Part shown: piece by piece, positions 49,389 through 57,678 of the stretch
Layout: every line of letters begins with the position of its first letter
Numbering within the stretch: position 1 is the stretch's first letter
DNA from: an uncultured Bacteroidales bacterium
GTDB lineage: Bacteria > Bacteroidota > Bacteroidia > Bacteroidales > Paludibacteraceae
Assembly: GCA_934728255.1 (NCBI GenBank)
Contig: CAKVEC010000002.1
Location: forward strand, 62,001 to 126,000
Direction of reading: 5' to 3'
Length of the DNA: 64,000 nt
Notes under the pieces: model-generated
Told to the model about the DNA's origin: nothing
Seen by the model: the letters and a program-made list of their open reading frames with translations, nothing else
Databases searched by the model: none
Translations under genes and position numbers: made by a program

Positions 49389-51694
49389 TGTACATTTTCT
49401 TTGAGAAATATCCGTATGATGCCACTGCAAAAGCCGTCCGAGACGGTTTAGTCGGTTGTGAACGTCAATGGCAGAATATAGACAAAAAAATCGCTGTGGA
49501 TTATGTAGGTTACTATTTTGAACCCACAGTAAAAGATTGTGTCTTTATTTTGCCCAAAGTATTACTCAAAGATGTGGACAAAGAGACATATTTGGTGGTA
49601 AATAAGGATTATCTGGTTTGTCCCGAGGATATTATCACTCCCGAAGGACAACGGCAGAAATTAGCAGACCACGAAGAGTTTCGCCATTTTCTCTACAATT
49701 TTGCCATTTGGATATATCGCACATTAAGCGTTTATCGAGACAAACACCCTAATAGTCAAGCCATCTACTCCTACTCTTTGCCGCAAGCAGGTAGCGGACG
49801 AAAACAGAAAATAAACACCTACTTGGATGTGATTCTATCGCTTATCCGATTCGATATAGAGAATCAAAACTTTTTTCTTTATACCGTCAAGAACCAACAC
49901 TCGGGACTGAATAAAATCAACTGGACACGTACCATATCCAAGTCGCAAGCCATACTGCACGAGGATAATCCAATATATCTGCAGCCCGTCAATAAAAAAC
50001 GACAAATCAATTTTGCTGAAGAATTGTTTGTCATATTTTTCAGTATTTTAGCCTATTGCAATGAGGAGTATGGTTTTCATGCTCCTATTTGCCTGCATTA
50101 TCCGCTACTTAGCAAGCAACAAATAGAGCGATACCGAGAAACCGGCTTAGGAGCAAACAGACTACGACAAATACGCTATAAGTATTTCTCTGACAAAGCA
50201 TTGGAGTTATGGGACTTGTGCTATACTTTCTTCAATCTTTCGCACGAACTATATGCCAATACGAATAACAAGGAGTTCCTATTAGCAAGCAAGTATCATA
50301 TAATATTTGAATCAATGATTGATACTTTGGTCGGTGAACCTCACGACAATATCCCGTCGGGTTTGCAAGACCAAGATGATGGAAAAATGGTTGACCATAT
50401 GTACACCGATTTGGCTCTATCTTCATCGGAGGAAGATATACGCCGAGACGTGTATTACATAGGCGATAGCAAATACTATTCTATTGGGCATCCGCTTACT
50501 ACAGAATCAGTAGCCAAGCAATACACGTATGCACGCAATGTCATACAATGGAATATCGACTTTTGGAACTTTGATGACAACCGCAAGGCAAAAGAGAAAG
50601 GCGACAAACGATTTAAGTCCGTTCGCTTGCGAATGGGTACAGACGAGCCTAATTCGGTAGAAGGATACGACATTATTCCTAATTTCTTTATTTCCGCTTT
50701 TGTGGACGAGAATCATCGTTACGATGACAGACAGGAAAATTTCCGTATTCATAACAGTAAAACCACATATAGTGCCGATGGTGAAACGGAATTAGGCGGG
50801 GTACATATATCTACACAATTTCCCAATCGGCTTTTCGACCGCGATACGTTGATATTATCTCATTATGATGTCAATTTTCTATATGTAATGATGCTCTATG
50901 CACGAGACCGTTCTTTTGAACAAGATGCATGGAAGATGAAAATACGCCGTCACTTTCGCCAACAAGTGCAGAAAGTATTGGAAGAACGATATTGTTTTTA
51001 CGCTATGAAACCGAAGAATATAGCGGATGGTGTGCAATATATACAATCGCATTTCAAGGATGTAATAGGCAAATTGTATCAACCGCAAGAATATGTGAGG
51101 CAACATCTGTATATTCTCGCATTAGAGAAAGAACAGGGAATAACACCCAAAGCAGATGGTGTATCACTATTACATAGTCTTGCCGAACAATTTGAAATAA
51201 AACCATGTCTTGCAACTAACAAACAAGGCGAAAAAGTTGTTAAAATGGATGCTATACCCAATGAAATCCGCAATTATCAGCCACTAGAAATTTCCAATAA
51301 TGACCGGCTGCTATTTGTTACAGCAGAAGGCAGTCGCTTTGATGCTATGGTTAACAAAATAGAGGATACAGGCAAGATTGGCATCGCTTTACAAATAAAT
51401 GGTGCTACATTACAATTAGTTGAAGGATTTACAAAGGCGCATTATTTGGTGGTTCATAACAAATCGGACAAGCAACGTATTTTTATGTTCGACAGCCAAG
51501 GTCCGATATTGATTCCGCAAAGTGGTCAAGAGACGATGGCGGTAACGAAAATGAATGCGGATTTATATCTTGTTTATAACGTGCGTACTGGCATACAAGT
51601 ACATCTTGGCAAATTGGATTTAAGCATTATTACACAGAATCCCGCAGAAAGTTATAATCCTCAATTGCACAGACTATCAGAGGTGCAAAAGTAA
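49388..51694 (+). CDS. LlaJI/McrC-type restriction nuclease subunit (R2)
   Basis: 768 residues. The central part carries a PD-(D/E)xK core: the acidic MVDHMYTDLA (near 333) and VYYIGDSKYYS (near 358, D-S-K), followed by the TESVAKQYTYARNVIQW helix. This arrangement fits the LlaJI family of nucleases that work with an McrB-like partner. The N-terminal 190 residues probably contact the NTPase. The C-terminal 200 residues contain beta-rich stretches, possibly a second DNA-binding domain. Family assignment rests on the motif and gene order (M1-M2-R1-R2), so it is less certain than for the methyltransferases. Confidence 0.75.
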   Translation: MYIFFEKYPYDATAKAVRDGLVGCERQWQNIDKKIAVDYVGYYFEPTVKDCVFILPKVLLKDVDKETYLVVNKDYLVCPEDIITPEGQRQKLADHEEFRHFLYNFAIWIYRTLSVYRDKHPNSQAIYSYSLPQAGSGRKQKINTYLDVILSLIRFDIENQNFFLYTVKNQHSGLNKINWTRTISKSQAILHEDNPIYLQPVNKKRQINFAEELFVIFFSILAYCNEEYGFHAPICLHYPLLSKQQIERYRETGLGANRLRQIRYKYFSDKALELWDLCYTFFNLSHELYANTNNKEFLLASKYHIIFESMIDTLVGEPHDNIPSGLQDQDDGKMVDHMYTDLALSSSEEDIRRDVYYIGDSKYYSIGHPLTTESVAKQYTYARNVIQWNIDFWNFDDNRKAKEKGDKRFKSVRLRMGTDEPNSVEGYDIIPNFFISAFVDENHRYDDRQENFRIHNSKTTYSADGETELGGVHISTQFPNRLFDRDTLILSHYDVNFLYVMMLYARDRSFEQDAWKMKIRRHFRQQVQKVLEERYCFYAMKPKNIADGVQYIQSHFKDVIGKLYQPQEYVRQHLYILALEKEQGITPKADGVSLLHSLAEQFEIKPCLATNKQGEKVVKMDAIPNEIRNYQPLEISNNDRLLFVTAEGSRFDAMVNKIEDTGKIGIALQINGATLQLVEGFTKAHYLVVHNKSDKQRIFMFDSQGPILIPQSGQETMAVTKMNADLYLVYNVRTGIQVHLGKLDLSIITQNPAESYNPQLHRLSEVQK

Positions 51695-51770
51695 GAAAGT
51701 TGAATTAGGTCATGCTTTGTTGGCAAGCATTGGAAGAAACTCAAAGTAACTCATTTGATTTAGAAAAATA

Positions 51771-52757
51771 ATGGCATCTGCATTGCAAATACGAAATAGT
51801 ACCGCCAAATTCCCAAAGGACTTGCACGATAAACTTGCTCAATGCGAGCGGCAACAGCAGGCTTTATGGGCATATCGTCCGTTATCGCAGGAGACGCTCA
51901 AGTCCCTGCGCGAGTATTACCGCGTAGGATTAACCTACACGAGCAATGCATTGGAAGGCAACAGCCTGACCGAGTCCGAAACCAAAGTAATCATAGAGGA
52001 CGGCTTGACCATAGAGGGTAAGCCGCTACGTGATATGTATGAGGCAGTCGGGCATGCCAAGGCTTATGATTTCCTCCACGAAATCAGCCATTCTGCGCCA
52101 CTCACAGAAGAGATAATCTGCACTATTCACCGCCTGTTTTATCAGCAGATAGACCCCGACCGCGCCGGTGTATATCGCAAGGTGCCTGTATTCATAAGCG
52201 GCAGCCAGTATGCAGTATCACCAGTAGCGGAAATACCCAAACGTATGCAGCAATTGGTTGATTGGTACAATAATCATGAGGGCAAGATGCACCCTGCGAA
52301 ATTAGCGGCAGAGTTGCACCGACGATTTGTTTATATCCACCCGTTTATAGGCGGCAACGGGCGTGTATCCCGCCTGCTAATGAACTTGGCGTTGATGCGC
52401 AATGATTACAATATCGCTATTATTCCTGCCGTTTGTCGTGCCGAATACATCGCGGCATTGGAACAAGGGCATAAAGATGCAGATGTCTTTACGGCGTTTA
52501 TTGCTGACCGTGTTAGCATGACCCAATTAGATATATTGCGATTATTCCGTGAAACAGAACCCAATCGCCAATCTACGGACATCAAGGAGCAACTATACCA
52601 AATCATTGTCAGCCAACCCGGATTAAACGCACCTGCTTTGGTAGAGCGTACGGGACGTAGCCTGCGCACTATACAACGATACTTGGGACTACTTAAATCA
52701 GAAGGTAAAATCCGCTTTCATGGTGTTGCCAAGAAAGGCGGCTACTACGCCAATTAA
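51771..52757 (+). CDS. Fic-family protein adenylyltransferase
   Basis: 328 residues. The Fic core motif HPFIGGNGRVSR is intact (H190), with the flap region near PVAEIPKRMQQLVDWYNN. An N-terminal inhibitory helix SNALEGN (S58-xxx-E62-G63) classes it as a class II Fic protein that is self-inhibited. A C-terminal winged helix (LYQIIVSQPGLNAPALVERTGRSLRTIQRYLGLL) suggests DNA binding or autoregulation. Expected to AMPylate an unknown target. Composition resembles the host, so it may predate the AT-rich cassette. Three GGCGGTGTAAA-type repeats lie just downstream. Confidence 0.93.
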   Translation: MASALQIRNSTAKFPKDLHDKLAQCERQQQALWAYRPLSQETLKSLREYYRVGLTYTSNALEGNSLTESETKVIIEDGLTIEGKPLRDMYEAVGHAKAYDFLHEISHSAPLTEEIICTIHRLFYQQIDPDRAGVYRKVPVFISGSQYAVSPVAEIPKRMQQLVDWYNNHEGKMHPAKLAAELHRRFVYIHPFIGGNGRVSRLLMNLALMRNDYNIAIIPAVCRAEYIAALEQGHKDADVFTAFIADRVSMTQLDILRLFRETEPNRQSTDIKEQLYQIIVSQPGLNAPALVERTGRSLRTIQRYLGLLKSEGKIRFHGVAKKGGYYAN

Positions 52758-52766
52758 ATCCTGTTT

Positions 52767-52830
52767 GGCGGTGTAAAAAGGCTATTTGGCGGAGTAAACA
52801 TCCCCAAAGAAACTAAAATGGCGGTGTAAA
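52767..52830 (+). repeat. Three phased GGCGGTGTAAA motifs upstream of polA
   Basis: GGCGGTGTAAA at 52767 and 52820 and GGCGGAGTAAA at 52788, start-to-start distances 21 and 32 bases, about two and three helical turns. The last copy is 22 bases before the polA ATG. Could be an operator or another decayed tandem repeat. Confidence 0.6.
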
Positions 52831-52851
52831 ATAAATTCTAAATTGCAAACA

Positions 52852-55194
52852 ATGAAAAATATACTTTTGCTTATAGATGCGTATGCGATGATATATCGCG
52901 CGTATTATGCTTTTATCCGTACGCCGCGGATGAACTCGCGGGGGGAGAACACCTCGGCTATATTCGGTTTTGTAGTTACATTGGACGACCTGCTGAAACG
53001 CGTGAAGCCGACCCATGTAGGAGTGGCTTTCGACCCGCACGGACCCACGTTCCGCCACGAGGCATTCGAACAATACAAGGCGCAGCGGGAGGAGACACCC
53101 GAGGATATCCGGCGGGCAGTACCTCAGATAAAGGATATTCTGACAGCGATGAATATCCCGATACTGGAGGTGCCCAAGTTTGAGGCGGACGATGTGATCG
53201 GTACACTTGCCAAGAAAGGCGAACAGGCGGGCTTCGAGGTCTATATGGCGACACCCGACAAGGACTACGGGCAATTGGTTTCTGCACATATCTCGATGTA
53301 CCGTCCTCGCCATACGGGTGGTTTCGAGAAGATGGGACCGGAAGAGGTGTGCGCCAAGTACGGGTTGGAGAACCAGTTGCAGGTGATAGACCTGCTCGGG
53401 CTGATGGGCGATGCGAGCGACAATATCCCGGGTTGCAAGGGCGTCGGGGAGAAAACCGCCGTGCAACTGCTGCAACAATTCGGCAACATAGACAACCTAT
53501 TAGCGCATACCGACCAGTTGAAGGGGGCACTCAAGACGAAAGTGGAGACCCAGGCTGAACAGATACGTTTCTCACGTTTCCTCGCCACAATCCGCACCGA
53601 TGTGCCGATAGAGTTGGACGCAGAGGCATTGCTTGCGCAGCAGCCCGATTGGGAGAAACTGACGCCGATCTATGAGCGGTTGGAGTTCAATTCGCTGCTG
53701 AAGAAACAACCGACCTCCCCAACCCCTCCAAAGGAGGGGCTCAATAGTACGGGCAAAAAGCAAAAAAACATAGAGCAGACACTGGATTTGTTTGCAGAGC
53801 CTGTTGAAGAAACTATACCCGATACTGCAAGTACCCCCTCTTTGAGGGGGGCGGGGGAGTCGGAGGTTTCTGAGGCTTCCCGCCTTGCCGCCTATCTGCT
53901 CAATCCAGAGGTGTCGTACAATCCCGATGTACCGGTTGACTGGGCGGCATTGAAAGCCGACAAGGCACTATGGAAACTCTACAATGATGTGGAACTGCCG
54001 CTTGTACCCGTGCTGCGGGAGATGGAGCAGGCGGGGGTGCGGATAGATACCGGCAAACTGCACGAAGCGGAGATACAACTGACCGCCGAACTGACCGAGA
54101 TAGAGCAACAGATCTATGCGCTTGCAGGCAAGGAGTTTAATATCAATTCCCCGCGCCAAGTGGGCGAACTGCTGTTTGACAGCCTGCAGTTGGACAGCAA
54201 AGCCAAGAAATCGAAGACGGGGCAATATACCACCTCGGAGGAGGTGCTGCTCGGACTGAAAGACAAACACCCGATAGTAAGCAAGATATTGGACTACCGC
54301 GAACTGAAGAAACTGATTTCGACCTATATATCCACCCTACCGAGTTATATAGATCCGCGGGATGGAAAGATACATACGACATACAATCAGACGGTTACAG
54401 CAACGGGGCGTCTCTCGTCGTCGAACCCGAACCTGCAAAACCTGCCTATCCGTTCGGAGCGTGGCAAACTCATCCGTGAGGCGGTCATTCCCGACGAGGG
54501 CTGCCTGTTCCTCAGCGCCGACTATTCGCAGATAGAACTGCGCTTGCTGGCACATTTCTCGGGCGACACCCATCTGGTAGAGGCATTCCGCGAGGGGCAG
54601 GATATTCACGCCGCCACAGCGGCAAAGATCTTCAATATCCCCATTGAGCAGGTAACGAAAGACCAGCGCCGACGGGCAAAGACGGCTAACTTCGGTATCA
54701 TCTACGGTATCTCGGCTTTCGGTCTGTCGCAGCAGTTGGATTGTCCGCGGAGCGAGGCCAAACAACTGATAGACGATTACTTTGCAGCTTTCCCCGGAGT
54801 GGTGCAATACATTGAGCATCAGAAAGAACTTGCCCGCCAACGTGGCTATGCCGAGACACTATTCGGGCGCAAACGCTACCTGCCCGACATCCTCTCGCAC
54901 AACGCCACCGTGCGCTCTTTTGCGGAGCGCAATGCCGTGAATGCGCCTATCCAGGGTACGGCTGCCGACATCATCAAGATGGCCATGGTGAGCATCCACC
55001 GCCGCCTGCATGAGGAAGGCTTGCAGACGCAGATGATCATGCAGGTGCACGACGAACTGAACTTCAACGTGCCTGTTGCCGAGGTGGAACGTGCCCGCAC
55101 ACTTGTATTGGAGGAGATGCAGGGGGTAGTCTCGCTGTCCGTACCGCTGATTGCCGACTGCGGCGTGGGGAAGAACTGGCTGGAGGCACACTAA
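52852..55194 (+). CDS. polA: DNA polymerase I without a recognisable 3'-5' exonuclease domain
   Basis: 780 residues from the ATG at 52852 (a TTG at 52843 also opens the frame). The 5'-3' exonuclease domain is complete (about 1-285, LLLIDAYAMIYRAYYAF, EADDVIGTLA, GDASDNIPG). The polymerase domain is complete (about 380-780, motif A SADYSQIELRLLAHFSGD, motif B RRRAKTANFGIIYGIS, motif C MQVHDELNF). Between them only about 95 residues remain, where typical Bacteroidota PolA has 200-plus. The exonuclease DxE and YxxxD motifs are not found; a remnant AAYLLNPE is followed almost at once by the polymerase domain. The linker holds two GC-rich palindromic modules in frame. Repair synthesis and Okazaki-fragment processing are expected, without proofreading. 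Confidence 0.93.
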   Translation: MKNILLLIDAYAMIYRAYYAFIRTPRMNSRGENTSAIFGFVVTLDDLLKRVKPTHVGVAFDPHGPTFRHEAFEQYKAQREETPEDIRRAVPQIKDILTAMNIPILEVPKFEADDVIGTLAKKGEQAGFEVYMATPDKDYGQLVSAHISMYRPRHTGGFEKMGPEEVCAKYGLENQLQVIDLLGLMGDASDNIPGCKGVGEKTAVQLLQQFGNIDNLLAHTDQLKGALKTKVETQAEQIRFSRFLATIRTDVPIELDAEALLAQQPDWEKLTPIYERLEFNSLLKKQPTSPTPPKEGLNSTGKKQKNIEQTLDLFAEPVEETIPDTASTPSLRGAGESEVSEASRLAAYLLNPEVSYNPDVPVDWAALKADKALWKLYNDVELPLVPVLREMEQAGVRIDTGKLHEAEIQLTAELTEIEQQIYALAGKEFNINSPRQVGELLFDSLQLDSKAKKSKTGQYTTSEEVLLGLKDKHPIVSKILDYRELKKLISTYISTLPSYIDPRDGKIHTTYNQTVTATGRLSSSNPNLQNLPIRSERGKLIREAVIPDEGCLFLSADYSQIELRLLAHFSGDTHLVEAFREGQDIHAATAAKIFNIPIEQVTKDQRRRAKTANFGIIYGISAFGLSQQLDCPRSEAKQLIDDYFAAFPGVVQYIEHQKELARQRGYAETLFGRKRYLPDILSHNATVRSFAERNAVNAPIQGTAADIIKMAMVSIHRRLHEEGLQTQMIMQVHDELNFNVPVAEVERARTLVLEEMQGVVSLSVPLIADCGVGKNWLEAH
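53710..53862. repeat. GC-rich palindromic modules A and B inside polA
   Basis: Module A at 53710-53742 and module B at 53831-53862, same orientation as in hflX but 88 bases apart instead of 12. They encode PTSPTPPKEGL and STPSLRGAGES within the interdomain linker. Confidence 0.92.
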
Positions 55195-55203
55195 AAGGCG
55201 GGG

Positions 55204-55290
55204 CGGCTGACAGTGGCGCGTGCTGCGCACAAAGCAAAACGCCCATATCCTAAGAGGAATCACCTATTAATCACCTATCAATCACCTATT
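55204..55290 (+). repeat. 32-bp dispersed element followed by an 11-bp array
   Basis: 55204-55235 (CGGCTGACAGTGGCGCGTGC and on) matches 9659-9628 in 29 of 32 bases. At 55258, 55269 and 55280 stand AATCACCTATT, AATCACCTATC and AATCACCTATT. The same pairing of element and AATCAC array occurs at 9501-9659. Confidence 0.88.
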
Positions 55291-55341
55291 GTTGATAGCA
55301 TAAAGATAAGGAGGAACTCTACTACAGAAAAAGCACAACAA

Positions 55342-55375
55342 AAAAGGACTGCCCCATAGGGAGGGCAATCCTTTT
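55342..55375. terminator. Terminator between convergent polA and trmD
   Basis: AAAAGGACTGCC (55342-55353) pairs with GGGCAATCCTTTT (55363-55375), one mismatch, with A/T runs on both sides so it can act in both directions. Confidence 0.85.
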
Positions 55376-55423
55376 GCTGTTTGGATAAGTGGTGGTACTA
55401 TTTATGCATCGCTAATGTACTAT

Positions 55424-56104
55424 TTATTCTTCGTCCAAGAGGTCGGGGCGGCGTTCGCGGGTATGGCGGAGTGCTTCCTCGTAGAGCCAGTCCTCAATCT
55501 TCGCCTGGTTGCCGGAGAGGAGGATATCGGGGACACGCCAGCCTTTGTATTCCGCGGGGCGGGTATAAACACCCGGTTCGAGCAGCCCGTCCTGAAAGGA
55601 GTCATTGAGCGCACTTTCGACATCACCGAGCGCACCCGGGAGAAGGCGCACAATGGCATCGGTCATAATAGCAGCGGGCATCTCACCACCCGTCAGGACA
55701 AAATCGCCAATAGTATATTCTTTGGTAATGAGGTGGTCGCGCACACGCTGGTCCACCCCTTTGTAATGCCCGCAAAGGATAATGATGTTCTCTTTGAGCG
55801 AGAGTTTGTTCGCCTCCTGCTGCGTAAAGCGTTCGCCGTCGGGAGCGGTGAAGATAATCTCGTCGTAGTGGCGTTCTGAGGTCAGCCGGGTGATGATACG
55901 GTCGATGGGTTCAATCTGCAGCACCATCCCGGCACCGAATCCAAACGCATAATCATCGATCTTACGGTGTTTGTCAAGCGTATAATCGCGCAGGTTGTGT
56001 ACGTATATTTCCGCCAAACCTTTGTCTTTGGCACGCTGCACGATGGAGTGGTTGAGGGGGGATTCCAACAACTCGGGGCAAGCGGATATGATGTCGATAC
56101 GCAT
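55424..56104 (-). CDS. trmD: tRNA (guanine-37-N1)-methyltransferase
   Basis: 226 residues. SPOUT-fold enzyme that forms m1G37 next to the anticodon, preventing frameshifts. The start MRIDIISACPELLESPLNHSI, the KIDDYAFGFGAGMVLQIEPI segment, and the trefoil-knot SAM site (ILCGHYKGVDQRVRD, EYTIGDFVLTGGEMPA) are present, as is the C-terminal RVPDILLSGNQAKIEDW helix. It is flanked upstream by an AATTTAC/inverse repeat (56112-56177). Confidence 0.97.
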   Translation of the reverse strand: MRIDIISACPELLESPLNHSIVQRAKDKGLAEIYVHNLRDYTLDKHRKIDDYAFGFGAGMVLQIEPIDRIITRLTSERHYDEIIFTAPDGERFTQQEANKLSLKENIIILCGHYKGVDQRVRDHLITKEYTIGDFVLTGGEMPAAIMTDAIVRLLPGALGDVESALNDSFQDGLLEPGVYTRPAEYKGWRVPDILLSGNQAKIEDWLYEEALRHTRERRPDLLDEE

Positions 56105-56111
56105 TTGTCTG

Positions 56112-56177
56112 TGAATTTGTAAATGTGTAAGTGTGTAAATTTGTAAATTATCATTTTTTCCATTTACAAATTTACAT
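56112..56177. repeat. AATTTGTAAATGTGTAAG array and inverse copy, upstream of trmD
   Basis: GTGAATTTGTAAATGTGTAA and further units on one side and ATTTACAAATTTACAT on the other form an imperfect inverted repeat around ATCATTTTTTCC. Same family as the array within the PAP2 gene. Confidence 0.75.
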
Positions 56178-56182
56178 ATTGT

Positions 56183-56404
56183 TTAGGGAACGGGGTCGTA
56201 GCCGGAGCCACCCCACGGGTTGCAACGCAAGATACGCTTGATGCCGAGCCATGTGCCTTTGAAAATGCCGTATTTCATAACCGCCTCGACCATATACTGA
56301 CTGCATGTGGGCGTATAGCGGCATGAGGGGGGCGTAAGCGGCGAGATGCAATAGCGGTAGAAATAGACCGGCAGCAGGAATATCTTACGAAGGAAACGCT
56401 TCAC
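56183..56404 (-). CDS. yidD: Membrane protein insertion efficiency factor YidD
   Basis: 73 residues from a GTG at 56404 (VKRFLRKIFLLPVYFYRY); a TTG at 56413 would add three residues. The family signature SPLTPPSCRYTPTCSQYMVEAV with three cysteines is intact, ending in CNPWGGSGYDPVP. It assists YidC-dependent membrane insertion. It lies 43 bases after rnpA, the usual rnpA-yidD order. Confidence 0.95.
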   Translation of the reverse strand: MKRFLRKIFLLPVYFYRYCISPLTPPSCRYTPTCSQYMVEAVMKYGIFKGTWLGIKRILRCNPWGGSGYDPVP

Positions 56405-56447
56405 GTTGCTCAATTAACAATTAAGAATTAACAATTAATATGCAGAG

Positions 56448-56825
56448 TTATTTTTGCTCTGTTTGTATAGGATTTTCCTCTATGTTACCGAGTTTTTTGA
56501 GGGCTTTGCGCATGGCTTTGCTGATGAGGGCATAGTCCTGCATTTGGCGATCCATATAATTGACGGCTATTTGGTAGTGGCGGTCGCCCAAGAGGTGCTT
56601 TTGCAGGCGGTAGGCTTCACGCATTTGGCGCCGCAGGCGATTACGATCAACAGCGTGTTTGAACAGCGACTTGGGTGCCCAAATGAGTACCTCGGTGGTA
56701 TCATCATTGGCAGGCAGATATGTAATGCGCAAGGGCCAAACGACAAAGCGTTTGCCCTCGGCATACAACTGCTTGATGCGCAACTGCCCGCAGAGTTTCT
56801 CGTTTTTGGGAAAGTCTCTATTCAT
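56448..56825 (-). CDS. rnpA: Ribonuclease P protein component
   Basis: 125 residues; the small basic protein that helps RNase P RNA cleave the 5' leader of pre-tRNAs. It starts MNRDFPKNEKLCGQLRIKQLY. The RNR-type motif is FKHAVDRNRLRRQMREAYRLQK. The length is typical. The promoter region is overlapped by a 30-bp AT-rich repeat (56849-56878) that also occurs near 6309. Confidence 0.94.
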   Translation of the reverse strand: MNRDFPKNEKLCGQLRIKQLYAEGKRFVVWPLRITYLPANDDTTEVLIWAPKSLFKHAVDRNRLRRQMREAYRLQKHLLGDRHYQIAVNYMDRQMQDYALISKAMRKALKKLGNIEENPIQTEQK

Positions 56826-56848
56826 TTTAAGGGAACGTCTTACGGGAA

Positions 56849-56878
56849 CGTTAATTATCGTGTAATTAATCGTTAATT
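56849..56878 (+). repeat. 30-bp AT-rich dispersed repeat, copy 2
   Basis: Identical over 30 bases to the reverse complement of 6309-6338. It is flanked by GAACATTAATTATCCATCAA (56887-56906), itself similar to 6353-6378 in reverse. Confidence 0.9.
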
Positions 56879-56924
56879 TTTGGGGAGAACATTAATTATC
56901 CATCAATGGATTTCGATATATTTT

Positions 56925-57665
56925 TTAGTCGTTATGCTTCTCCAAATAGTCCTCAATGGCGGCAGTAAGGGACTGAAATTCGGGCGACGGCACACGTATG
57001 TCGGCGTGCATGCCGAGTTCCTCCAGTGCTTGTGCGGTATTGGCACCAAAAGCCGCGATGACGGTGTTTCCCTGCTCGAAATCGGGGAAATTCTCTCTGA
57101 TGGATTTCGCCCCTGCGGGGGTGAAGAGGGCAATCATATCGTAGTCGAACGGGTCTTCACCCCACTTGGTAGAGACGGTACGATACATAATGGCGGGCTT
57201 GACCTCGATACGGTTTTGCGCAAACATATCGAGTTGACTTTGGTTGTGAATATCGGAGAGCACCATTAGGTATTTCTCATTCGGACGGCGGTGCATAGCG
57301 GGCAGCAAGTCCTCAAAACGGTTGTTTTCGCTGAAAAAGACTTTGCGCTTGCGGTATTGGATGAACTTCTGGAGGTAGTTGCCCACCGCCTCGGAGATAC
57401 AATAGTAGTGCATTGTGTCGGGGACATTGAGACGCATCTCTTCGCAGAGACGGAAATAATGCTCGATGCCCAAGCGTGAATTGAGGATAACGGCGGTATA
57501 ATCCAGCGGATTGATGTGCTGCTGCCGGAACTCACGCGCATTAAGTCCCTCCACATGAATGAGTTGTCGGAAATCGAACTGCACGCCGAACTGCTCCTCC
57601 ATTTCTGTATAAGGGTTGCGCTCCGTGGCAGGACGGGGTTGTGAAATAAGAATCTTTCGTATCAT
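56925..57665 (-). CDS. hemD: Uroporphyrinogen-III synthase
   Basis: 246 residues with a low-conservation HemD fold: KILISQPRPATERNPY at the start, VILNSRLGIEHYFRL, VFFSENNRFEDLLP, and the C-terminal IALFTPAGAKSIRENF and VIAAFGANTAQALEELG segments typical of the second domain. It closes hydroxymethylbilane into uroporphyrinogen III for haem and corrinoid synthesis. Placement between DUF4271 and rnpA-yidD matches the common Bacteroidales order. Confidence 0.88.
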   Translation of the reverse strand: MIRKILISQPRPATERNPYTEMEEQFGVQFDFRQLIHVEGLNAREFRQQHINPLDYTAVILNSRLGIEHYFRLCEEMRLNVPDTMHYYCISEAVGNYLQKFIQYRKRKVFFSENNRFEDLLPAMHRRPNEKYLMVLSDIHNQSQLDMFAQNRIEVKPAIMYRTVSTKWGEDPFDYDMIALFTPAGAKSIRENFPDFEQGNTVIAAFGANTAQALEELGMHADIRVPSPEFQSLTAAIEDYLEKHND

Positions 57666-57678
57666 ATCGTTTTATCTT

